From contig JALQXE010000093.1 in the NCBI GenBank assembly GCA_023263235.1, positions 1 through 40,767 on the forward strand: a DNA stretch of 40,767 nt, in the 5' to 3' direction. The DNA comes from Sediminibacterium sp. GTDB lineage: Bacteria; Bacteroidota; Bacteroidia; Chitinophagales; Chitinophagaceae. Shown here in pieces: positions 35,149 to 40,767 of this stretch (within the stretch, counting starts at the first letter, position 1; each line of letters opens with the position of its first letter). A model generated the notes under the pieces. The model had not been told where the DNA came from. It saw nothing but the letters and a program-made list of their open reading frames with translations, and made no database searches. A program made the translations under genes and the position numbers.

Positions 35149-36795
35149 ATGCGTTTTTTAACATTGGCGTCATTTTTTTTATGGACTGTCACGGCAAATG
35201 CCCAAAAAGTACAAAACAATAAAGTTGGTAATGCAAAGCCTAAATTAGTGGTGGGAATTGTGGTAGATCAAATGCGATGGGATTATGTAAATAAGTTCAA
35301 ACCTTTTTTCAAATCACAAAACGGATTTATGCACTTTATTAACGAGGGTGCGACTTGTGAAAATACGATGATACCTTATGTACCCACTGTCACTGCTTGT
35401 GGCCATACATGTGCTTATACAGGTAGTGTTCCTGCTTTGCATGGTATAGCGGGAAATATGTGGTACGATAACGTGAAACAAAGACAAGTATATTGTGTGG
35501 AAGACCCAACTGTGCAAACCGTAGGTTCATCTAACAATGCTGCAGGCCAAATGAGTCCAGTTAATGTTTGGACCACAACTATTGGCGATGAATTAAAATT
35601 AGCAACCAATTTTAAGAGTAAAGTAATTGGTGTTTCACTAAAAGACAGAGGGGCTATAATTCCTGCAGGACATGCCGCAGATGCTGCTTATTGGTATGAT
35701 TCAAAATCGGGCAATTTTATTAGCTCAACCTATTATGCTCCTTCATTACCTACCTGGCTTACAAACTATAATAATGAACATCATGTAGATAGTTTTTATA
35801 AAAAGGGATGGACATTAAGTTTAGCGAAATCGGTATATGAAGAAAACTGTGATGGAGATGAAAACGCATATGAAGCAACGCCTTTTGGAAAAGAAGCAAA
35901 GCAATTCCCATATGATTTTAATGGTTTTATAGGCAAAGATTATGGTAAAATTTCAACCACCCCTTATGGTAATAATTTAGTGTTAGACATTGCTAAACAA
36001 GCTTTAGTGAATGAAAAAATGGGTGCCGATCAAATTACCGATTTATTAGCAATTAGTTTTTCTTCACCTGATTATATAGGACATTCTTTTGGACCGAACG
36101 CTTGGGAAACCTTGGATGGTTATATTAAATTAGACGAATTATTGGCCGATTTTTTTAGCTTTTTAGATAAACAAGTAGGTAAAGATAATTACACTGTATT
36201 TCTCACAGCCGATCATGCTGTAGCAAATGTTCCTGGCTATTTAAAAAAGCACAAACTACCTGGTGAAGTATATGGTGATGCAGAAATTAAAAATGAAATT
36301 ACTGCTTGTTTAAATACCAATAAATTAGACCCTAAATTAGTTTCTTTTGTAGCTGAATACAATGTTTACTATAATCACCCATTAATGGATAGCTTACATA
36401 TTAGCAATGAAAGTTTAACCAGTTTAATAACCAATTACCTCGAAAAAAAGCCACTCGTATTACAAGTTGTTGAGAGCAGAAAGGCCGCATTTGCACCTTT
36501 ACCTCAAAAAGCTAGAGAAAAAATTGTGAACGGTTACAATGCACAAAGAGGCGGCGATTTAATGATACTAACAAAATCTGGTGCAGTAGCTGGTTTCCCA
36601 ACAGGAACCAGTCATGGAGTATTATACAATTACGATGCGCACATACCTTTCCTACTTGTGGGTAATGGGATCAAAAAAGGAGCCATACATACACCAACCT
36701 ATATGACAGATATTGCCCCTACCATAACCACTCTTTTGGGCATCCAAATGCCGAGTGGAAGTATTGGAAACCCGGTATTAGAAGTGTTAAAATGA
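35149..36795 (+). CDS. pafA: PafA-like alkaline phosphatase
   Basis: This 548-residue secreted member of the alkaline phosphatase superfamily has a signal peptide (about 1-18, ending TANA). The residues known to matter in Elizabethkingia PafA are all present at a constant shift of +3: nucleophile Thr82 (VTACGH), Asn103 (IAGNMWYD), Lys165 and Arg167 (SLKDRGA). Metal ligands fall in VVDQMRWD (Asp40), SSPDYIGHSFG, TADHAVAN and GTSHGVLYNYDAHIPF. PafA is a broad phosphomonoesterase of the periplasm that is not repressed by phosphate and frees phosphate from organic esters. Expression control is not visible here. A nucleotide pyrophosphatase role is less likely given the Lys/Arg pair. Confidence 0.9.
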   Translation: MRFLTLASFFLWTVTANAQKVQNNKVGNAKPKLVVGIVVDQMRWDYVNKFKPFFKSQNGFMHFINEGATCENTMIPYVPTVTACGHTCAYTGSVPALHGIAGNMWYDNVKQRQVYCVEDPTVQTVGSSNNAAGQMSPVNVWTTTIGDELKLATNFKSKVIGVSLKDRGAIIPAGHAADAAYWYDSKSGNFISSTYYAPSLPTWLTNYNNEHHVDSFYKKGWTLSLAKSVYEENCDGDENAYEATPFGKEAKQFPYDFNGFIGKDYGKISTTPYGNNLVLDIAKQALVNEKMGADQITDLLAISFSSPDYIGHSFGPNAWETLDGYIKLDELLADFFSFLDKQVGKDNYTVFLTADHAVANVPGYLKKHKLPGEVYGDAEIKNEITACLNTNKLDPKLVSFVAEYNVYYNHPLMDSLHISNESLTSLITNYLEKKPLVLQVVESRKAAFAPLPQKAREKIVNGYNAQRGGDLMILTKSGAVAGFPTGTSHGVLYNYDAHIPFLLVGNGIKKGAIHTPTYMTDIAPTITTLLGIQMPSGSIGNPVLEVLK

Positions 36796-36827
36796 TAAAA
36801 CTTATTACTACATAATCGTTTTTTATC

Positions 36828-36835
36828 TAATTTTG
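36828..36835 (+). promoter_or_regulatory. -7 element for the Cys-rich peptide gene
   Basis: TAATTTTG matches TAnnTTTG and lies 18 nt before the ATG at 36854. This suggests the small gene has its own promoter, independent of pafA. Confidence 0.4.
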
Positions 36836-36853
36836 AACTTTAAAATAACAACT

Positions 36854-37036
36854 ATGAAAAAAACATCAATTTTATTTTTAGGTCTTGCATTAAGTTTATC
36901 AGCTATGGCAAATTGTGATGGTAAATGCAAAGACAAATCTAAATGTGCTGACTGTAAAAAAGAAGCTAAAGCTAAACACAAGTGTACGAAAGAGTGCATG
37001 AAGGATGGCAAATGTGCTGAAATGAAAAAGAAGTAA
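36854..37036 (+). CDS. 60-residue Cys/Lys-rich secreted peptide
   Basis: The ATG at 36854 gives a 60-residue protein; a TTG at 36833 in the same frame would lengthen it, but the ATG starts a classic signal peptide (MKKTSILFLGLALSLSAMA). The mature part of about 41 residues has seven Cys and is dominated by Lys. The Cys fall in two matching units, CDGKCKDKSKC (21-31) and CTKECMKDGKC (44-54), each C-x3-C-x5-C, with one more Cys at 34. This suggests an internal duplication and metal binding in the periplasm, or a disulfide-rich peptide. I do not recognise a family. It has its own likely promoter and is followed by a strong terminator, so it may be a stand-alone transcript. Confidence 0.8.
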   Translation: MKKTSILFLGLALSLSAMANCDGKCKDKSKCADCKKEAKAKHKCTKECMKDGKCAEMKKK

Positions 37037-37071
37037 TGGAGTCTGTATCTATTTAACAACTAGTGACAATA

Positions 37072-37104
37072 AAAAACCCGATAGTTAATTACTATCGGGT
37101 TTTT
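37072..37104. terminator. Bidirectional terminator between the Cys-rich peptide gene and icd
   Basis: A perfect 14-bp inverted repeat (37072-37085 with 37091-37104, core ACCCGATAGT) has a 5-nt loop and A/T runs on both outer sides. It lies 35 nt past the Cys-rich gene and would also catch read-through from icd on the other strand. Confidence 0.85.
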
Positions 37105-37126
37105 AGTTTTATTGAGCCAGCTTAAC

Positions 37127-37231
37127 GCTAATTTCTTTAAGCTAGTTTCTTTTCCAATTTATTTTTCAAAATAAATAAAATCATAAGAGATTCAAAAGAG
37201 ACTAGCTAATTTCTTTAAGCTAGTTTCTTTT
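37127..37231. repeat. 27-nt exact direct repeat copying the 3' end of icd
   Basis: The 27 bases at 37127-37153 recur exactly at 37205-37231. The second copy contains the last five codons and stop of icd plus 10 nt beyond; the first lies 78 nt further downstream in the icd transcript. The copy at 37127 also has a 7-bp inverted repeat of its own (37119-37125 with 37137-37143). It looks like a partial duplication of the gene end. Confidence 0.85.
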
Positions 37232-37234
37232 GAA
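37191..37234 (-). other. Hairpin over the icd stop codon
   Basis: Bases 37191-37206 pair with 37219-37234 over 16 positions with one mismatch and a 12-nt loop. The icd stop codon (37217-37215) is in the loop. The sequence after the hairpin in the icd direction is T-rich but not a clean U-tract, so it may stabilise the mRNA end more than terminate. A separate terminator lies at 37072-37104. Confidence 0.6.
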
Positions 37235-38444
37235 GATTCGCATCCAACGCATCCAAGAACTCTTCCGTATAAACATAATGTTCGCCATGTTTCACTTTAT
37301 TTCCATGCACACAAACTGCTAAATCCTTAGTCATAATTCCAGACTCAACAGTCTCCACACAAACTTCTTCTAAAGCCTTAGAGAAACGAATTAATTCTTG
37401 ATTGTTATCCAATTGCCCTCTGAATTCTAATCCTCTAGTCCATGCAAAAATAGATGCAATAGGGTTTGTAGAAGTTCTGTTGCCTTTTTGATGCTCACGG
37501 TAGTGACGTGTTACCGTTCCGTGTGCAGCTTCTGCTTCCATTACTTTACCATCTGGCGTGATTAATGTAGAAGTCATTAAACCTAAAGAACCAAAACCTT
37601 GAGCCACGGTGTCAGATTGAACATCACCATCATAGTTTTTACAAGCCCAAACAAAGTTACCATTCCACTTTAAAGCACTTGCAACCATATCATCAATTAA
37701 GCGATGCTCATAAGTTATACCTGCTTCAGCGTATTTTGCTTTGAATTCATTTTGATAAACGTCTTCAAAGATATCTTTGAAACGACCATCATATTTCTTT
37801 AAAATGGTATTTTTTGTAGATAAATATAAAGGCCATTTTTTAGCCAAAGCTTGGTTAAAACAAGCACGTGCAAAACCATATATACTTTCATCAGTATTAT
37901 ACATGGTTAATGCAACTCCATCCCCTTTATAATTAAACACTTCATATTCTTGAATGGTTCCGTCTTCGCCTTCAAATTTTACAGTTAATTTACCTTTGCC
38001 TTTGGTGACAAAATCAGTGGCACGGTATTGATCCCCAAAGGCATGACGACCAATACAAATGGGTGCTGTCCAGTTTGGAACCAAACGAGGAACATTGTTA
38101 CAAACAATTGGTTCGCGGAATACAGTACCATCAAGTATATTACGAATAGTCCCATTAGGGCTCTTCCACATTTGCTTTAACTTGAATTCCTCCACTCTTT
38201 GTTCATCAGGAGTTATTGTTGCGCACTTAATACCCACACCATATTGTTTAATAGCATTGGCGGCATCTATTGTTACTTGGTCATTTGTTTCATCCCGATA
38301 TTCCATTCCTAAGTCATAATATTTAATATCAATGTCTAAATAAGGTAAGATCAACTTATCCTTAATAAACTTCCAAATAATCCTAGTCATTTCATCCCCA
38401 TCCAATTCTACTACTGGATTGGCAACTTTAATTTTTTGTCCCAT
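37215..38444 (-). CDS. icd: NADP-dependent isocitrate dehydrogenase, eukaryotic-type
   Basis: Icd decarboxylates isocitrate to 2-oxoglutarate in the TCA cycle and makes NADPH. The ATG at 38444 gives 409 residues, the length of the homodimeric eukaryotic-type enzyme and not that of the E. coli type. Matches include the start [18 protein letters not shown], the substrate motif [18 protein letters not shown] and Tyr-bearing YDGRFKDIF. Metal-binding Asp residues lie in LIDDMVA and YDGDVQSD, and the cofactor region is [14 protein letters not shown]. The frame stays open up to 38501, but that would add 19 atypical residues and begin upstream of the -7 box at 38466-38473. The 3' end is overlaid by a hairpin and a duplicated 27-mer. 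Confidence 0.96.
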   Translation of the reverse strand: MGQKIKVANPVVELDGDEMTRIIWKFIKDKLILPYLDIDIKYYDLGMEYRDETNDQVTIDAANAIKQYGVGIKCATITPDEQRVEEFKLKQMWKSPNGTIRNILDGTVFREPIVCNNVPRLVPNWTAPICIGRHAFGDQYRATDFVTKGKGKLTVKFEGEDGTIQEYEVFNYKGDGVALTMYNTDESIYGFARACFNQALAKKWPLYLSTKNTILKKYDGRFKDIFEDVYQNEFKAKYAEAGITYEHRLIDDMVASALKWNGNFVWACKNYDGDVQSDTVAQGFGSLGLMTSTLITPDGKVMEAEAAHGTVTRHYREHQKGNRTSTNPIASIFAWTRGLEFRGQLDNNQELIRFSKALEEVCVETVESGIMTKDLAVCVHGNKVKHGEHYVYTEEFLDALDANLQKKLA

Positions 38445-38465
38445 ATTTTTTTGAAATTTAATGCA

Positions 38466-38473
38466 CAAATGTA
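38466..38473 (-). promoter_or_regulatory. -7 element for icd
   Basis: The minus strand reads TACATTTG, matching TAnnTTTG, 21 nt upstream of ATG 38444. It supports that start. A TTTG lies further upstream (38509-38506), but at 32 nt the spacing is too long. Confidence 0.4.
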
Positions 38474-38530
38474 CAAAATCTAAGTTTAAAATTAGTCCCA
38501 TTTTACAAATGGTTGAAGGGACTGTAAAAA

Positions 38531-40429
38531 CTAAGATTTATGATTTACTATTAAGACAGGAATACTTACTTTATGCCTAACAGATTCAATAGTTTCTCCA
38601 AAAAAATAGTCTTTCCAGCCGCGGTGTCGATGCCCCCCCATCACCAGCAATTGTGCATCACACTGTTTTACCAGACGTACAATTTCATGAACCCTATTTT
38701 TATACCCCAAACAGGTTTTTACCTGATAACCTTTTGAAATAAGCGCATTTGCATAAGTATTTAGCCGCTCTTGATCATTTCTGGTTTCTGTATCATCACT
38801 AGCATCTTGTAAATAATTTGCAGCAACACTTTCAACAACATGGATAAAAATAAATTGGGTATCCTGATGTGGTGCATGTTCATAACCACTGGGATGCGCT
38901 TGCTGAATTGCTTTTTTTATCAATGCAGCATCTGTCGTTGAAAAATCAACGGCTATTGCAATTCGATGCACTGGAGCATCTGCAGTCCAATCCAATTCAA
39001 CAGGATGTCCATGAACATCATTCTCAGCGGAATTCTTATGTTTGAGTAAAAGCGGATAAAATGTAATGAACAATAATAATCCTAAAAAAAATACAACTAC
39101 AACCACAACCCCTAACTTTAACACTAATGATTTTGAGCCACCAAAAAAGTCCCCAGCAAAATCAATTACCAAATGGCTATTTAAATACACCAAAATAGCG
39201 GCAATAATCCATGCAAATATTTTTATTTTTATTCCAATAGCAAATTCCCCCATTGTATTTTTATCGCTTACAAAATGAATCAGTGGAATAACAGCAAATC
39301 CAAGTTGTAAACTTAAAATAACTTGACTAAATACCAGCAAATCATCTACCCTTTCCTCCCCCATGATCCCAATAACTAATACAGCAGGCAAAATAGCCAG
39401 TAATCTTGTAAGTAATCTTCTTATCCATGGATTGAATCTTAATTTTAAATACCCTTCCATCACAATTTGACCGGCCAAAGTACCAGTTACTGTTGAGCTT
39501 TGCCCTGCAGCAATTAGCGCAATGGCAAATAAGATAGGCGCTAATTTTGAACCAAGTAAGGGTGCTAATAAGGAATGTGCTTCTTCAATTTTTGCTACAT
39601 CTTGATGTCCCGTATAAAAAAATGTAGCCGCAGCTAAAATCAAAATAGCAGCATTTACAAAAAATGCTAAATTTAATGCAACTGCACTATCTATAAAATT
39701 ATAAAAAATAGATTTTCTTATCCCCTTAGTTGTACGATCAATTTTTCTCGTCTGTACTAATGCAGAATGTAAATATAAATTATGTGGCATTACTGTAGCA
39801 CCTATAATACCCACTGCAATATATAAAGCTTGCGGTGATAAATGAGTTGGGATAAACCCTACTATGGCTTGAGACAGGTTGGGCTTAGCAATAAACAATT
39901 GTGCTAAAAAACTAAATCCAATGGTTGCAACTAATAAAATAATAAATGCCTCCATTTTACGGATACCAAATCGTTGCAAAAATAAAAATAAAAAAGTATC
40001 TAATACTGTGATTCCAGTACCATAAATTAAAGGGATCCCTGTGAGTAGCTTGATTCCTATAGCCATCCCCAAAACTTCTGCCAAATCTGTTGCAGTTATA
40101 GCAAGTTCCGCTAAAATATATAAAGCAAAATTTACAACAGAAGGATAAGTTTCACGATTTGCCTGTGCCAAGTCCATTCGTCTTACAATACCCAAACGCG
40201 CGCTCAAACTTTGCAAAAGAACTGCCATAATATTACTCAATAATAAAACCCATATAAGCTGGTAACCAAAAGCGGCACCCCCTTGTAAATCTGTTGCCCA
40301 ATTACCCGGATCCATATAACCCACACTTACCAAATATGCAGGCCCAATAAATGCAAGTAATTTGCGCCACCCTCGTTTATTTTGAACGGGGACTGATTCA
40401 TGTAAGGTATCAAGTGATTTATCAGACAT
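38531..40429 (-). CDS. Nramp divalent metal transporter fused to a universal stress (UspA) domain
   Basis: This 632-residue protein has an Nramp domain of about eleven spans (about 20-460), which imports Mn2+, Fe2+ or similar with protons. The metal-site residues are present: Asp40 and Asn43 in DPGN, and Met214 and His216 in [28 protein letters not shown] (about 310-330) is another family mark. A cytoplasmic UspA-like domain follows from about 485 ([13 protein letters not shown] to IPVLIVNH). Its usual nucleotide motif G-2x-G-9x-G(S/T) reads [16 protein letters not shown], with the second Gly and the final Ser/Thr altered, so ATP binding may be lost. The fusion suggests regulated transport. 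The symbol mntH is withheld because of the extra domain. It is divergent from a lipoprotein gene. Confidence 0.92.
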   Translation of the reverse strand: MSDKSLDTLHESVPVQNKRGWRKLLAFIGPAYLVSVGYMDPGNWATDLQGGAAFGYQLIWVLLLSNIMAVLLQSLSARLGIVRRMDLAQANRETYPSVVNFALYILAELAITATDLAEVLGMAIGIKLLTGIPLIYGTGITVLDTFLFLFLQRFGIRKMEAFIILLVATIGFSFLAQLFIAKPNLSQAIVGFIPTHLSPQALYIAVGIIGATVMPHNLYLHSALVQTRKIDRTTKGIRKSIFYNFIDSAVALNLAFFVNAAILILAAATFFYTGHQDVAKIEEAHSLLAPLLGSKLAPILFAIALIAAGQSSTVTGTLAGQIVMEGYLKLRFNPWIRRLLTRLLAILPAVLVIGIMGEERVDDLLVFSQVILSLQLGFAVIPLIHFVSDKNTMGEFAIGIKIKIFAWIIAAILVYLNSHLVIDFAGDFFGGSKSLVLKLGVVVVVVFFLGLLLFITFYPLLLKHKNSAENDVHGHPVELDWTADAPVHRIAIAVDFSTTDAALIKKAIQQAHPSGYEHAPHQDTQFIFIHVVESVAANYLQDASDDTETRNDQERLNTYANALISKGYQVKTCLGYKNRVHEIVRLVKQCDAQLLVMGGHRHRGWKDYFFGETIESVRHKVSIPVLIVNHKS

Positions 40430-40458
40430 AGGATATGGTAAATTTAATCATAAATCCT

Positions 40459-40490
40459 TTGTAGAACTGCATACGAAAGCCTATTTTAGT
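40459..40490 (+). promoter_or_regulatory. Possible promoter for the lipoprotein gene at 40504
   Basis: TTTG (40459-40462) is followed after 20 nt by TATTTTAG (40483-40490), one base off TAnnTTTG. The ATG at 40504 lies 13 nt downstream. Confidence 0.35.
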
Positions 40491-40503
40491 GAAAATTTAT
40501 TAA

Positions 40504-40767
40504 ATGCATAAAGCAAGCATTCTATTTTTATTTGTGTTATTCATTGCATGTGGTGAAAAAAAAGCTGATTTAACAGGAAATACCCCTTTAAAAATCAATG
40601 ATTTCAATAAAGCATTTAAGTTAGCCTCCCTACCTATAGCCATCTCTGATACCAACCTTTTTAAATTTGTTGATACCATCCAAATTGGCCGAAAAGCCTT
40701 AGTGCAATTTATTCCCGATTCTATCGTAGAACAAATCATTTCATCAACAGACAAAAAAGCAATTATA
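40504..40767 (+). CDS. Lipoprotein of unknown function, 3' end outside the window
   Basis: An open frame of 88 codons starts at ATG 40504 and runs off the window without a stop, so the gene is incomplete. The start MHKASILFLFVLFIAC is a short lipoprotein signal peptide with lipobox FIAC (Cys16), followed by charged GEKKAD. The rest (NDFNKAFKLASLPIAISDTN ... VDTIQIGRKALVQFIPD) matches no family I recognise. It is divergent from the Nramp gene across 74 nt. An open frame on the opposite strand (40500-40754) is its shadow. Confidence 0.75.
   Translation, partial: MHKASILFLFVLFIACGEKKADLTGNTPLKINDFNKAFKLASLPIAISDTNLFKFVDTIQIGRKALVQFIPDSIVEQIISSTDKKAII

Noticed and set aside
37157..37176. A/T-only palindrome as a separate terminator
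   Set aside because: The 9-bp stem is entirely A/T with a 2-nt loop, so it is weak and expected by chance in this composition.
38445..38501. Upstream extension of icd to 38501
   Set aside because: It would add 19 non-conserved residues and begin before the likely -7 box at 38466-38473; the ATG at 38444 gives the normal 409 residues.
40500..40754. 84-codon minus-strand frame at the right edge
   Set aside because: It is antisense to the lipoprotein start at 40504, which has a clear lipobox and a promoter-like sequence.

Overview
This window is a stretch of Bacteroidota chromosome, most likely from a member of the Chitinophagales/Chitinophagaceae. The evidence is a low G+C content (roughly a third, judged by eye), many TAnnTTTG -7 promoter elements and few purine-rich ribosome binding sites. 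It is also the gene families: type IX secretion (T9SS) proteins with CHU_C-type C-termini, a PorP/SprF protein, DUF4294, DUF3078, a eukaryotic-type NADP isocitrate dehydrogenase and a CxxxY-type CcmE. The genus cannot be named from the sequence. No rRNA, tRNA, CRISPR array, insertion sequence, integrase or phage gene was seen; it reads as core chromosome with a few accessory-looking spots.

Layout. 1-498 is non-coding, with a strong terminator hairpin and two copies of a G+C-rich 29-nt repeat. 499-1900 (+) holds a small protein resembling a stand-alone T9SS C-terminal domain, then rlmH and a rhomboid protease. 1912-10971 (-) is a tightly coupled three-gene T9SS module: two giant paralogous IgGFc-binding/PKD/CHU_C proteins on either side of a PorP/SprF protein. 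11043-17850 (-) holds ccmE, ccmF, a DUF4294 protein, glnS and tilS. 17915-23625 (+) holds a small membrane protein and then a close-packed run: a radical SAM protein of unknown function, an EamA exporter, a TSUP exporter, a TonB-like protein and folC. 23674-25013 (-) pairs an ABC ATPase without a permease and a BstA/YfiT-like DinB thiol transferase. It is divergent from purK, which converges on a DUF3078 outer-membrane protein. 27411-31753 (+) is an envelope/translation operon: miaB, a sigma-54 activator, lptE, a TPR-like protein and secG, closed by a terminator. 31825-33796 (+) holds mltG overlapping a YihY/BrkB gene. 33800-35056 (-) is an alpha-oxoamine synthase (sphingolipid or sulfonolipid type). 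35149-37036 (+) holds a PafA-like alkaline phosphatase and a 60-residue Cys-rich secreted peptide, followed by a bidirectional terminator. 37215-40429 (-) holds icd and an Nramp transporter fused to a universal-stress domain. A lipoprotein gene begins at 40504 and runs off the window.

Themes. Much of the window serves the envelope: T9SS surface proteins, LptE, SecG, MltG, TonB, lipoproteins, cytochrome c maturation and a lipid-synthesis enzyme. Genes are packed tightly. Several starts are TTG codons at or next to the upstream stop, and convergent pairs are separated by only 3-11 nt.

The most promising leads for undescribed biology are the paired T9SS giants around PorP/SprF, the Cys-rich peptide built from two C-x3-C-x5-C units, the radical SAM/exporter run, the stand-alone T9SS-CTD-like protein, and the 27-nt duplication with a hairpin over the icd stop codon.
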